Shown here one piece after another: positions 1 through 8,535 of a stretch of DNA of 64,000 nucleotides. Position numbers and translations under genes: made by a program. The notes beneath the pieces were generated by a model. The model saw only the letters and a program-made list of their open reading frames with translations. It was not told where the DNA came from and searched no databases. The stretch is from the NCBI GenBank assembly GCA_016711125.1, contig JADJTQ010000010.1:186001-250000 (forward strand), in the 5' to 3' direction. Each line of letters starts with the position of its first letter. Position 1 is the stretch's first letter. The stretch comes from Saprospiraceae bacterium. Its GTDB lineage: Bacteria > Bacteroidota > Bacteroidia > Chitinophagales > Saprospiraceae.

Positions 1-64
1 GCCAGCGGTTTCAAAAATTCTTCAACTAGTATTTCACCTGGATGAAGTTCTTTAATCTACTCAT
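1..64 (-). CDS. higA: HigA-type antitoxin, N-terminal fragment (frame broken)
   Basis: After the HigB stop, the minus strand encodes the typical HigA opening (LHPGEILVEEFLKPL) before leaving the window. The only ATG, at 62-64, overlaps the HigB stop by 8 nt but reads out of frame and stops early. Adding one A to the AAA run at 51-53 gives MSRLKELHPGEILVEE, the expected start. HigA is an XRE-type DNA-binding antitoxin that neutralises HigB and represses its own operon. The break is either a real inactivating deletion or a homopolymer error; the many similar breaks in this window favour an error. Confidence 0.7.
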
Positions 65-341
65 TATAATGCACAATTTTTACTTCGTATGCATCGGAAG
101 TTCTCCATCTAAATATGATTCGCAATTGTTCATTGATTCTTATACTCTGATAGTTCTTAAGGCTTCCTTTCAATTTCTCAAGTTTATTCGCTGGTGGTAT
201 TCTAAGATCATTTAGGTTCGTAGCATTGTTAATCATTCTTAGCTTCCTGCGAGCTACTTGTTGGATCTGGTTTGGCAACTTAGAGAATCGAGTACCTTTC
301 CAGATCTTATCCGTTTCACCATCGCCAAATGACTTAATCAT
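57..341 (-). CDS. higB: HigB-type toxin (RelE/ParE fold)
   Basis: The 94-residue protein matches the plasmid-maintenance killer family in length and pattern: an N-terminal IKSFGDGETDKIWKG segment, a central LRIPPANKLEKLKGSLKNYQS-like region and a C-terminal QLRIIFRW...YEVKIVHYNE. HigB toxins are ribosome-dependent mRNA endonucleases. The toxin-first order and the overlap with the HigA-like frame fit higBA operons. It lies in the cassette-like region, where toxin-antitoxin pairs are common passengers. Start ATG at 341; no strong Shine-Dalgarno site is visible. I am confident of the family, not of activity. Confidence 0.85.
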   Translation of the reverse strand: MIKSFGDGETDKIWKGTRFSKLPNQIQQVARRKLRMINNATNLNDLRIPPANKLEKLKGSLKNYQSIRINEQLRIIFRWRTSDAYEVKIVHYNE

Positions 342-394
342 CTATCACGCTACTACTAACGCGTAAGATAAGTAACTAATTTCATTCTCCAAAA

Positions 395-469
395 TGAGGC
401 ACAGCGGTTAGTGCAGCCGCTTGTGCTGACCGCAGGGAAGGCATAGCGTGCTCGCACATTGTTGGCAGC
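395..469. repeat. attC-like imperfect palindrome, left border of the Mrr cassette
   Basis: This 75-base non-coding stretch contains a hairpin-prone segment (GCGGT at 404-408 facing ACCGC at 429-433, with further partial pairing inside). It ends with GTTGGCAGC at 461-469. The exact complement GCTGCCAAC lies at 1422-1430, on the other side of the nuclease gene. A gene flanked by complementary GTT/AAC ends plus an imperfect hairpin on one side is the arrangement of an integron cassette. The core does not match the classical GTTRRRY consensus exactly, so the assignment is structural. Confidence 0.45.
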
Positions 470-476
470 TGGATCA

Positions 477-1415
477 TCAATCACCTCTTATTATTTCCCC
501 AACCTTAATAATAACTTCCTGATCTCGATTTTCTGCGGTAATCATGTTTTTGCACCAAATCTCTACACAATTTGATCCATCCTTCTCTATTAAAGAAAAA
601 ATATCTCCTCTCTCCGATACTATACTTTTGACGTTTACAAATTTATCTACAGACGAATATCCTGCATATTTTCGAGCGTCCATTTTAGACGAAATACTAG
701 TGTAGATATCTCTTACTTGTAAAAACAAAGTGTTGATTTGACTCAAAATGTTATTCCGATAAATTGCAACATTATAAAGTTTAAAGTTGAGGTTATGTTC
801 ATTCTCTTTGGGTTCGTCATCACCTGGATACCTTATGAGCACAACTTTTACAGGTAAATATTTACCAATTAAATGTACAACGAATTGCTTTAACGAAAGT
901 TCGCATGGAACTCCATCAATAAGAAATCTATCATCTTCTTCTACCTGAATGGGATTCGAAATAAATGTGGCACCTATTCTGGTTAGATGTCGCGAACCTA
1001 CATATGATTCGGCTTTTATCAAGCAAAGCCATTTAAAGATTTCATCCTCATTAATTTCTTCAAGTGTATATAGGTCAACACCATATTGCTTTGCACCTTT
1101 CACTGCACCGGACTGAAATCCAAGACTCGATATAAATACCTTTTTATTTATACCTGGTAGAGCAGAACATTTGCCATGAAAAGCATCTATCTTCTCACGT
1201 TCTACAGGTCTGCTATGATCCTTGCACTCCAATGCAATCTGAATAACCATTTCGTTGACAATGCTTCTGATTAGTACATCTATTTCACGACTAACGCCAG
1301 ACAGGTCTTTAATCTTCACATTTGTAAGCACTTCCGTGTCCAATTTATCAACAAGACTACTCTGAATTAATGATACTACTGATTCGAAGAATTTCCCTTT
1401 TTTCATTCCTTGCAT
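477..1415 (-). CDS. Mrr-like restriction endonuclease family protein
   Basis: The 312-residue soluble protein has an N-terminal PD-(D/E)XK nuclease core: a helix (FFESVVSLIQ), then SREIDVLIRS with the acidic Asp, and ALECKDHSRP carrying the E-x-K pair near residue 70. This is the REase_Mrr / restriction endonuclease-like pattern seen in type IV enzymes and other DNA-cleaving proteins. The C-terminal 170 residues are not recognised and may bind a target or partner. It stands alone between complementary GTTGGCAGC borders. A second ATG three codons in (1406) is an alternative start. A defence role is inferred from the family and the mobile context. Confidence 0.7.
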   Translation of the reverse strand: MQGMKKGKFFESVVSLIQSSLVDKLDTEVLTNVKIKDLSGVSREIDVLIRSIVNEMVIQIALECKDHSRPVEREKIDAFHGKCSALPGINKKVFISSLGFQSGAVKGAKQYGVDLYTLEEINEDEIFKWLCLIKAESYVGSRHLTRIGATFISNPIQVEEDDRFLIDGVPCELSLKQFVVHLIGKYLPVKVVLIRYPGDDEPKENEHNLNFKLYNVAIYRNNILSQINTLFLQVRDIYTSISSKMDARKYAGYSSVDKFVNVKSIVSERGDIFSLIEKDGSNCVEIWCKNMITAENRDQEVIIKVGEIIRGD

Positions 1416-1491
1416 ATTCTTGCTGCCAACATAACTGCACCAGGAACATAGTTCCTGCTATTCATCAAAATCATGATATAGAAGGAACATC

Positions 1492-1540
1492 ATTCCAGCT
1501 ATATCACTTATACCTTCGAACTAAATTATAATTTTTATGG
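1492..1540 (-). promoter_or_regulatory. Conserved AT-rich leader repeat, copy 1
   Basis: On the plus strand this reads ATTCC-AGC-ATATCACTTAT followed by CTTCGAACTAAATTATAA and TTTTTA. Close copies occur at 4031-4063 and 13584-13631, each upstream of a minus-strand gene. Read from the minus strand, AAAATTATAATTTAG resembles a Bacteroidota promoter with a TATAATTT-like minus-7 box. A perfect palindrome, CAGGAAC-ATA-GTTCCTG, sits beside it at 1441-1457. It could be a shared promoter or an array leader. Promoter function is inferred from composition and position only. Confidence 0.4.
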
Positions 1541-1885
1541 GAAATTGATCAGGAAGTTGCTGATAGTTCTAAAATAGAAGTCCCGGTAACCGTAAATCCA
1601 AAATGGAGCACACCTAACTGCCTTTCTGTTTATTGGTTAGCCTACATTAGGTCGTGAAGGTGGCATTACCTGTCATGTCCTCCCTCAAATATATAATCCA
1701 AGAAGATCAGCCAGAAGTCCCAAACTTCATAGAGTTCGCCCTCTTAACTTAAGCGCTCCAGGATCGGACAAGAAGTTAAAGTCTTTCACTTTAGAAATCG
1801 AATACTTGATAATCTTCAAGACCCAATACTTGCATTCTCGTCCGCTCCAGGATCGCAGTCTGGAATCATGGAGGCCGAAGGAATT
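1541..1885. other. Gap with no confident gene
   Basis: I see no convincing gene in these 345 bases. The 13-base word CGCTCCAGGATCG occurs twice, near 1752 and 1842. A short minus-strand frame (about 1684-1740) encodes an aromatic-rich peptide ending EGGHDR, which may be a remnant of a lost gene; I could not assign it. Confidence 0.4.
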
Positions 1886-3990
1886 CTATTTAGCTGTCTT
1901 TACCTTTGCCTTAAATCCACCTTCTGTCATGATTTCTCTCTTCGCCATCTGGGCGTCTATGCTTTTTCTGGTAAGCCAGGCGTCACGTAATTGTTTTTTC
2001 GAAAATAGGTCTAATTGATCGCCAAAGTGCGGTGAATTTTTCTGCGTCGCATTGCCATAACTCAATAGCACCCTAGCCTGCACTGCGTCTCCAAATTCGA
2101 TCACTCCAACCCAGGAATCACCGCCACCCACATACATATGGGTTTCATCCGCATCTCCAGGCCAAGCGACTCTAACGACTCCTAAGTTACCGTCCACACC
2201 ATTCGCAGGCAGGTCTTTGTCATGATATTTAAGTCGATAAAAGTCGCCCCAAGGCACATCCAATCTTCCAAATTTCTCTTGCATCTCGTCCACGCAAGAT
2301 TCTAAAAGCAGAACTGCGCGCGCCGGATCTGAAATACCATCTGGGGTGGAGATAGGATTTTCGATATCCCAAGGAGTCGTGTAGTTGCTGGTTTGCCACA
2401 CTCCAAATTTGCTTGCCCAGCTGTGGAACAGCACCATCCCCTTACTATCTACATTGGCCTGTCTGTCCCACTTTTCGAGGACTGCCTTTGCCATCCTGGC
2501 CTTGGTAGAGTTAGATTGATCCACTGCCTCAAAAAGATCATCCAGTATTCGATCGGCAACTTCCGAATGCGTGGAAAGTTTGTAATCCATCAGTTCCTGA
2601 TAGGTAATTGACTCATCATCCATCAGCATCCGAGCCGACCGTTGAGGCCGGAAAGGCATGTATTTCGGTGCCATATAAGGAGGATAATCATCAGGATTTA
2701 ATGCGGTGGGTACCGTACTTGTCCAGGGCGGATCGTTAGAATTTTGCAACCACCCTGTTGTTGGGTTTTTCAATTTAGGAAGATCCACATAATCATGCAC
2801 TTCAGTCCAAACATCCGCAGATTTACCACCGGGAATAATTCGATTCCAGTAGTCCCAATCCCCAGAACTTCTCTTCGGCACCAGGCCGTTGAACAGATAG
2901 AAAATATCTCCCTCTTTATCCGCATACATGACATTCCAAAAAGGTATTTGCGCCATTTTCAGCGCTGACTCAAACTCGTCAAACGTGGTGCTATTGATCA
3001 TACGCCACCATTGCAGAAACATATTTGGCCGATCCATTCCTACCATGCGTAAGGCCAAAACTTTATCACCCGATGCATTGATCACCGGTCCATGAATCGT
3101 GCTTCTTAAAGTCAAAGTCGTATCGGCGAACGAACCATCTTCCTGCCTGACCCTGATGCTCTCGATTACCTCTTCAAAATCTTTACGTACACCATCCAGT
3201 AAATAACCCCCATCTTGCAATTCTAACTCATAGATATCGGCATTATCAATGGTATTGTCAGTGTGGCTCCATCCCAAATGATCATTAAACCCGATGGCAA
3301 TTCCCGGAAAACCAACCAGGGTTGCACCATACATACTTTTACCGGGAAGATTAAGATGAGATTCAAAAAACAAAAATTCCCTCCACCATGGAAGATGAGG
3401 ATTTTGCACCAACATAGCCTTCCCCGAAGCGGACCGTTTCGGCCCAATGGCAAAGGTGTTTGATCCCATATCCGGCCACTGCTCAATCCGTCCAAGTTCA
3501 CCTCCACCAATAAAAAGGGTAAATACGATATACATACCGTGCATATTGACGTCTTTCGTTGTTAGTGGCAGGACCACCCTATTCTTTTCATCAATGTTTT
3601 CAGGATGAGATTCTACATAAGCGTTCATACCATTGACAAAAGCGGTATAAATGGATTTAATCTCAGGCTCCTGCTTGGCCTCCCAGTCATCGGCTAGTTT
3701 GCTAAAGCCAAGGGTATGGATAAGCATATCATTAGGAAGCTTCTCCGCTCCCCAGTACTCTGCACCTCTTCCACGTGAGCTACCGTACAGATCCAAAATA
3801 AGGTTTGTGTGATTATGCATCTGAGCCCAACCCTGAGCATAAAACAGATTTTCGACTTGATCGGCATATATGTGAGGAACGCCCAGGTATCCCACACAAT
3901 CTCTGTCGTCGCTGCTTCCCGGCTAGCACATGAGGTAAGGAGCAGGCCGAGAGTCATAATTATCAGAAAGATGTTACTTTTCCTACGCAT
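1886..3990 (-). CDS. Penicillin acylase / acyl-homoserine lactone acylase family lipoprotein (frame broken)
   Basis: Two overlapping frames make one protein of about 701 residues. The first (from 3990) has a lipoprotein signal ending LLLTSC and reads up to IVWDTW. The second continues GVPHIYADQVENLFYAQGWAQ, the family's N-terminal signature. Adding one G at the run 3882-3884 joins them. The Ntn-hydrolase nucleophile is the Ser of MGSNTFAIGP, after which the precursor is normally cut into two chains. Members hydrolyse amides: beta-lactam side chains, acyl-homoserine lactones or cyclic lipopeptides. Substrate unknown here. A leader repeat lies directly upstream. Confidence 0.85.
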
Positions 3991-4030
3991 AGTTATCGAT
4001 TTGAAAGGGACTTCTCAAATTCAGAGTTCC

Positions 4031-4063
4031 ACTTATTCCTTCGAGCTAAATTATGATTTTTAA
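4031..4063 (-). promoter_or_regulatory. Conserved AT-rich leader repeat, copy 2
   Basis: CTTATTCCTTCGAGCTAAAT followed by TATGATTTTTAA matches the core of copies 1 and 3 with few differences. It lies 41 bases upstream of the acylase ATG at 3990, a distance suited to a promoter. Function is inferred. Confidence 0.4.
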
Positions 4064-4210
4064 CAAATTAGAGCGATAACTTTGACTCTAATCTCAATAC
4101 CTATTTGGTGAGCGACAAGTACAAACTTACTTACTTACAGCCTTTCAAGTATGAACCAGGTCTACACACAGATTAGCACTAAAATGTGCCTGGTTTTTAC
4201 TCTAGCTGAA

Positions 4211-4717
4211 TTATGCAACTTTTAAAAGATGCAATTCAAATATCAAAACTGATCCGGGTGTAATCTTTGGATGGTACTTGATATCTCCCGATCCAATTAC
4301 AGCTGGAAGTAATAACGTGATTGAACCTCCTTCCCCGATGAGTTGCAGACCATTGATGACTCCAATTGTCCTGCCATTGTTGCCAATGTCATGTCTTGAT
4401 GGGCCAGAGTTTTGATCAGTCATGTCAAGAATGACATTTTCTAAATCTTTGACGGTGTAATCGTATGTGACGACAGAACCTGGTACAGGTTTAGCACTAT
4501 TTCCAGAGGCTACTATGTGGTAGTACACATTGGCACACCATTCGATATTTAATAAACTGTCTAGAACTAAGTTATTTCTTTTTACATAATTGTAAATATC
4601 CTCTACATTCTGTGAGTACATTGGATGCCAAGGAGTGCACATTTGTTCTGCCGGATCCATTTCTTGGCTACATGATGGAAGCAAACAACACAATAATAAA
4701 GCCAGCGTAGTTCTCAT
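4211..4717 (-). CDS. FKBP-type peptidyl-prolyl isomerase-like lipoprotein
   Basis: This 168-residue protein starts with a lipoprotein signal (LLLCCLLPSC). The second half has the FKBP fold pattern: VVTYDYTVKDL, VINGLQLIGEGGSITLLLPA and a C-terminal PGSVLIFELHLLKV, equivalent to the usual GSxLVFEVELL ending. FKBP lipoproteins of Bacteroidota help fold proteins in the periplasm. The N-terminal 80 residues are not the usual FKBP_N domain. The aromatic and Asp residues lining the classical active site are only partly kept, so catalysis is uncertain. No operon partner is visible; the 288 bases upstream hold no clear gene. Confidence 0.75.
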   Translation of the reverse strand: MRTTLALLLCCLLPSCSQEMDPAEQMCTPWHPMYSQNVEDIYNYVKRNNLVLDSLLNIEWCANVYYHIVASGNSAKPVPGSVVTYDYTVKDLENVILDMTDQNSGPSRHDIGNNGRTIGVINGLQLIGEGGSITLLLPAVIGSGDIKYHPKITPGSVLIFELHLLKVA

Positions 4718-5005
4718 AGTAAGATGGTTAGTCTGGCAGGATCATATACCAGCACAGTAAAATTAGTATGTTTTAGTTTTTCTTCCAATTTGATCAATGG
4801 AGATTTTCAGCTTCCAGACGTTCCTCCCCACTCACATAGGACTAACCTTTTATGGCCACTTCGTTTGCACCTATGCGGAGAAGCCCGGACTTTATGAGTT
4901 ATTGGAGGATATCGTTTCTTTCACTCGAGTTCTAACCTTCAAATTAAATCGATGTCAAATAACCCAACAAGAAATAAAATCAAATTCGTTCTACCGTACT
5001 TTATT

Positions 5006-5923
5006 CTAATCGCAAATAAATTTTCGAATAATATCGGCGTGTTCCTGTGTGTTCTCCAGGTAGGTTAGATGACCAGAATCAGGAAATATTTTTGAAAAAT
5101 CAGGTTTTAGTCTTTTTACTATATTATCAAACATGTCGGGTTTGCAAAACGTATCGTCTGCTCCCCACAATACACATAGCGGGTTTTTAATTTGCATTAG
5201 CTCTTCCCAACTAAATTCAATTCTGTCGTCTTCGCCCCTGTATGATTTTATAACAGGATAAAGCCCCCAGTCATTCTTAATGCCGTTGGTGTGCAATGCC
5301 ATCTGCAGAGAGTAGTCCCACATTATTTCCGGAAATAAATTTTGACCTATGCTTTTACCATGCCCCATACTTTTAAAGCTCTTGATTGCTTCTTTCCTAT
5401 TTAATTTCATGTTCTTAAGAACCATCCTGTTGAACCAGGGATAAGCCATCATTTTTGCAAACAAACTGAATTTCATACCCGGAACAGATCCGGGCATTCC
5501 ATCGAGAATTAGTTTATTTACTTTCTCGCCATGATAATATGCATATGCAAGTGCAAAATACCCCCCAAGAGAATTGCCTATCAAGTTTATTTTAGGAAGT
5601 CCAAGGTGATTAATAACTCCATCTATGGTTTCACTTGCAAATTTCCTGAATGACATTTTGGTATAGTCAGGGTCATCAGACATCCCTGTGCCAGGCCGGT
5701 CTATCATAATGCATCTAAAGTCGTAGAGCAAACTTACCAGTGGCACCCATGTGCTACCTGATGAAGTATCGCCTGCAATAAAAAGAAGTGGTTCCCCTTT
5801 TCCACATTCAGTTATCCTTACACTTGAACCAATTGCGGGAATGTAGGCATTTACTGATACAGGCTTTAACTTGAAGTAATCAAAGACTTTTTGCTCAGCT
5901 TGCAGGTACAATTCTTTGTTCAT
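5006..5923 (-). CDS. Alpha/beta hydrolase
   Basis: The 305-residue protein has the alpha/beta-hydrolase landmarks in order: oxyanion segment LLFIAGDTSSGSTW, DRPGTGMSDDP (strand 4 turn), nucleophile elbow GNSLGG near residue 118, acidic residue in LWGADDTF, and the His of DSGHLTYLENT near the end. No signal peptide is visible, so it is probably cytoplasmic. The family includes esterases, haloalkane dehalogenases and C-C hydrolases; substrate cannot be set. It sits alone in the accessory region, ten bases before a degraded sulfotransferase remnant. Confidence 0.85.
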   Translation of the reverse strand: MNKELYLQAEQKVFDYFKLKPVSVNAYIPAIGSSVRITECGKGEPLLFIAGDTSSGSTWVPLVSLLYDFRCIMIDRPGTGMSDDPDYTKMSFRKFASETIDGVINHLGLPKINLIGNSLGGYFALAYAYYHGEKVNKLILDGMPGSVPGMKFSLFAKMMAYPWFNRMVLKNMKLNRKEAIKSFKSMGHGKSIGQNLFPEIMWDYSLQMALHTNGIKNDWGLYPVIKSYRGEDDRIEFSWEELMQIKNPLCVLWGADDTFCKPDMFDNIVKRLKPDFSKIFPDSGHLTYLENTQEHADIIRKFICD

Positions 5924-5932
5924 ATTTTCAAG

Positions 5933-6157
5933 TTATTTTATTTTTGTCTGATATGATTGTAGCCATCGTTTAGTACATGTCGATACGGGTTCAAGATCAT
6001 AAAATTGTCGCATACAAATCATTTTAAGTTTATTGTACCAATACCTTATCCGAGTCCCAATGGGATCATACATTTCATTTTGTACTGGCCTTGCATAGCT
6101 CACTTCTCTGATACTTTTGGTATCAATTGGCACTTGGGGACTATGAGCGTTCTGCAC
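5933..6157 (-). pseudogene. C-terminal fragment of a sulfotransferase-like gene
   Basis: The 74-residue frame resembles only the last part of sulfotransferase (Sulfotransfer_3-like) proteins: TKSIREVSYARPVQNEMYDP followed by GTRIRYWYNKL, where related proteins have VRQPIY...GRWRHY. The catalytic PAPS-binding N-terminus is absent, and the sequence just upstream is unrelated. The frame begins with GTG and has no evident ribosome site. I read it as a remnant left by recombination. The assignment rests on a short, diverged match. Confidence 0.3.
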
Positions 6158-6204
6158 TTAATTACAGGCATCCCTTAACTTATATATGAGGTAATATGAG
6201 GTGG

Positions 6205-6588
6205 CTAAAGAACGTACCGAATGAATATATCTTCAAGAACCTTTTCCGGGTCATGACAAAGTCCAGGATGTGTTTTAGAACTTTGAATGATAGTGCTTCT
6301 GGATGCAACTAACCACCGGAATCTCAGAGACGGTTCAAGCTTACCAATACATCCTCCATATGGTTTTCCTTTACAGATTAATTCCCATGCTTCTAAGTAT
6401 TTGTTTATCATATCTATATCAACTTCATCTGAAAAAGCACTTATTTTTCTTTCATCAATATTGTATTTGATTCCAAGGTAGTTCTTCCTTTTAGAAAATA
6501 GGATTACACCAATATTTATGAATTCTCCACGCTCAACTTTTGGGACTAACCTAATAACCGCAAACTCGTATGTCACTCTATCTTGCAT
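6205..6588 (-). CDS. DUF3037 family protein
   Basis: The 127-residue protein (from MQDRVTYEF) carries the DUF3037 signature: YEFAVIRLVPKVERGEFINIGVILFSKRKNYLGIK at the start. The function is unknown. DUF3037 genes are repeatedly found next to HipA-like kinase genes, as here, where the two frames overlap by 11 bases and must be co-translated. An upstream ATG at 6615 would extend deeper into the neighbour; the family begins near MQDRVT, so I use 6588. A two-component regulatory or toxin module is plausible but unproven. Confidence 0.75.
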   Translation of the reverse strand: MQDRVTYEFAVIRLVPKVERGEFINIGVILFSKRKNYLGIKYNIDERKISAFSDEVDIDMINKYLEAWELICKGKPYGGCIGKLEPSLRFRWLVASRSTIIQSSKTHPGLCHDPEKVLEDIFIRYVL

Positions 6589-7357
6589 CTGAAGCTTCTT
6601 TAGCGAGTAAATCAATTTTATCTAGTTTGCTGCATAAAAAATCAACATAGGCATTTCTCATTTCTGAACTTGTCAAAGTAGTTGATTCATCCTTCAACCA
6701 ATCTTCAGGTATCAAGGAAACTATTTTAGTGATCTTATCTCTATTAATCAATGCTTGAATTTCTCTTGAAGCTTCTGTCAGGTGATTAGCCCTTTCTAGT
6801 AAAACATGATCTTTAATATTGGGAAAAGTACGGGTAAGGTGTGTTTCCCAATTCTTCCAATTATGATGAAAATACAAACTTGCACCATGATCAATTAACC
6901 ACAATTCTTTATTCCAATTTAGGAGATTTGTATTCTTGACGGTCCGGTCAATATTTGTGATCATACTATCAAGTAAAACGACTTTGGATGCGGAGAGAGA
7001 ATCAGCTATCGAGACTAAAGGGTCGTATGTAATTGCTCCTGATAAAAAATGCAATCCTAAATTCAGTCCTACGCTAAACTTTAATAAATCTTGAATTTCT
7101 TCATCAGGCTCAGTTTTACTAAAGGAATCGTCAAGATTCATAAATACCAGCTCAGGTACTTTTAAACCAATGTCTTGCGCTAGAAGTCCTCCAATAAGCT
7201 CTGCAATCAATGCTTTTTTCCCTTGCCCCGAACCTTTAAATTTTAGTACATAAAGGAAATCATCACTTGCTTGTACAATAGCAGGAAGTGAACCTCCTTC
7301 TCTTAATGGTTTAAGATATTGCACAACATCTACTGTTCGAATTTCAATTCTACTCAT
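6578..7357 (-). CDS. HipA-like kinase domain protein (HipA_2)
   Basis: The 259-residue protein starts MSRIEIRTVDVVQYLKPLREGG, typical of the HipA_2 family, followed by a nucleotide-binding-like segment VLKFKGSGQGKKALIAELI. Catalytic motifs of the HipA/PI3-4-kinase fold are visible: NIDRTVKNTNLL (catalytic Asp and Asn near residues 140-150) and LWLIDHGASLYFHH (metal-binding Asp). HipA kinases phosphorylate proteins such as glutamyl-tRNA synthetase. This short form lacks the N-subdomain and has no HipB neighbour; its partner is the DUF3037 gene. I chose the ATG at 7357 because the family begins there; 7375 is an alternative. Confidence 0.75.
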   Translation of the reverse strand: MSRIEIRTVDVVQYLKPLREGGSLPAIVQASDDFLYVLKFKGSGQGKKALIAELIGGLLAQDIGLKVPELVFMNLDDSFSKTEPDEEIQDLLKFSVGLNLGLHFLSGAITYDPLVSIADSLSASKVVLLDSMITNIDRTVKNTNLLNWNKELWLIDHGASLYFHHNWKNWETHLTRTFPNIKDHVLLERANHLTEASREIQALINRDKITKIVSLIPEDWLKDESTTLTSSEMRNAYVDFLCSKLDKIDLLAKEASDAR

Positions 7358-7546
7358 GGATGTCAAGATAATCAAAAGTTGCTAATTGGAATATGAAGGA
7401 CCCTGGAATGGTGTATTGTATCTGGCGACAATCTCCGTAATTAAATCTAGCGTTTCGGCAATTTGGCTTGAAGCGAATTGCGAGCGATTACTATCAAACC
7501 GAGATGAAGTGAGAAAGGGCAATGACCACCCCAATTAACCACTTCA

Positions 7547-7960
7547 CTACTTCTTGCTATATTGCGTATCACATGCTTTCTTTTCTTTTAATTCAATCAT
7601 TCTCTTTTTGTCAATATAATGCGTTGCGTATTTTTCCTCAATCGCTTTATCTCCTGAATTACTAAATCTCAATCGATTTTTTACTCCTTTAGCATATTTG
7701 ATATACCCGGTCCAGGAGCTTTCTAATTCTAATTCCATCGAGTATTTCCTAATGAGCTTATTAATCAAAGTGAGTTTTCTCAAATTGATCTTACATACTC
7801 TCTCAAGAGAGTCAATGCGGCCAAACCTCCAGTCTTCATAGTCCTTTTTTGCCAAATAATCAAGTTGCAAAAGTATATCTACAGAACAAACATATCCCTT
7901 CTCATAACGATTTGAATGCACCAACCTTTTCACCTCTTTATCCAAATCTTCGCTATTCAT
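7547..7960 (-). CDS. Conserved hypothetical protein paired with UPF0158
   Basis: The 137-residue basic protein begins MNSEDLDKEVKRLVHSNRYE and contains KGYVCSVDILLQLDYLAKKD followed by WRFGRIDSLERVC. I remember similar proteins as conserved hypotheticals with a VxxWRxGRxxxLE core; no function is known. Its ATG overlaps the UPF0158 stop by 8 nt (ATGAATAG), so the two are coupled. The Lys-rich C-terminus could bind nucleic acid, but no motif supports this. The 170 bases beyond its end, up to 7377, hold no gene. Confidence 0.6.
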   Translation of the reverse strand: MNSEDLDKEVKRLVHSNRYEKGYVCSVDILLQLDYLAKKDYEDWRFGRIDSLERVCKINLRKLTLINKLIRKYSMELELESSWTGYIKYAKGVKNRLRFSNSGDKAIEEKYATHYIDKKRMIELKEKKACDTQYSKK

Positions 7961-8387
7961 TAAAATCAATATCTTTTAAATCAATCTGCTCCTTAATCCA
8001 CAAAACAAAACGCATTTTTTTGAAATCAAACCATAGTTGTCGATACTTACCAGAATTATCAATTTGCCATCTAAAATTTTGAAAAGGTTTTGGTCTATTT
8101 AATGCGTTTATCAATTTGTCTTGCAATCTTGTGTCATCAACGCTTTCGGTAAAATCAGCCATTATTCTAAAAGAATCATGCGATTCAAATCCTTCAAATT
8201 CAAAATAATCATCCCAGTTGTCATCAATCTCCTTAGATTCTTCCTCCCCAGATTCCTCGTCAGCACCAATCCAACTATCAAAATTGAGTAATGTCCTAAT
8301 CTCACCAGTTTTAAGATTATAAAAACACCTCATCCCGCAGTCCAGGTTATCAGCAATTTCTTCTATTTGTTTTTCTGTCGGTTTCAT
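7953..8387 (-). CDS. UPF0158 family protein
   Basis: The 144-residue acidic protein (MKPTEKQIEEIADNLDCGMR) has the UPF0158 layout: an N-terminal segment CFYNLKTGEIRTL, a Glu/Asp-rich middle (EESGEEESKEIDDNWDD) and a C-terminal LINALNRPKPFQNFRWQIDN then WFDFKKMRFVLWIKEQI. Function is unknown. The open frame continues upstream to 8507, but those 40 codons lie inside the attC-like palindrome and do not match the family, so I start at 8387. It is followed by the coupled gene at 7547-7960. Confidence 0.75.
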   Translation of the reverse strand: MKPTEKQIEEIADNLDCGMRCFYNLKTGEIRTLLNFDSWIGADEESGEEESKEIDDNWDDYFEFEGFESHDSFRIMADFTESVDDTRLQDKLINALNRPKPFQNFRWQIDNSGKYRQLWFDFKKMRFVLWIKEQIDLKDIDFNE

Positions 8388-8420
8388 GTATGCAGGATGT
8401 TTTTTCAAGCTTGCATGCAA

Positions 8421-8479
8421 CGTTCCGCATACCCGACGGAGCCTGCCGGTAGGCGCTGGTATGGATACAATGTTAGCGA
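8421..8479. repeat. attC-like nested hairpin, left border of the TlpA cassette
   Basis: CATACC (8428-8433) faces GGTATG (8458-8463), with an inner stem GCCT/AGGC (8441-8444 and 8451-8454). The site ends with GTTAGCGA at 8472-8479, whose exact complement TCGCTAAC lies at 9303-9310 on the far side of the TlpA gene. An AACGTT step at 8419-8424 could be the outer recombination point facing the UPF0158 cassette. The nested stems with unpaired bases match attC architecture; sequence conservation with known sites is untested. Confidence 0.5.
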
Positions 8480-8535
8480 ATTTTTGTTTATTCAATATAG
8501 TCAGCATGTTCTATAGGATTTTTCAATTTCCCGAA

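Noticed and set aside
1806..2018. Plus-strand frame opposite the end of the acylase gene
   Set aside because: Shadow of the real minus-strand gene, as are the many other short antisense frames.
4797..5009. Plus-strand 70-residue frame between the FKBP and hydrolase genes
   Set aside because: No motif or ribosome site; isolated on the opposite strand.
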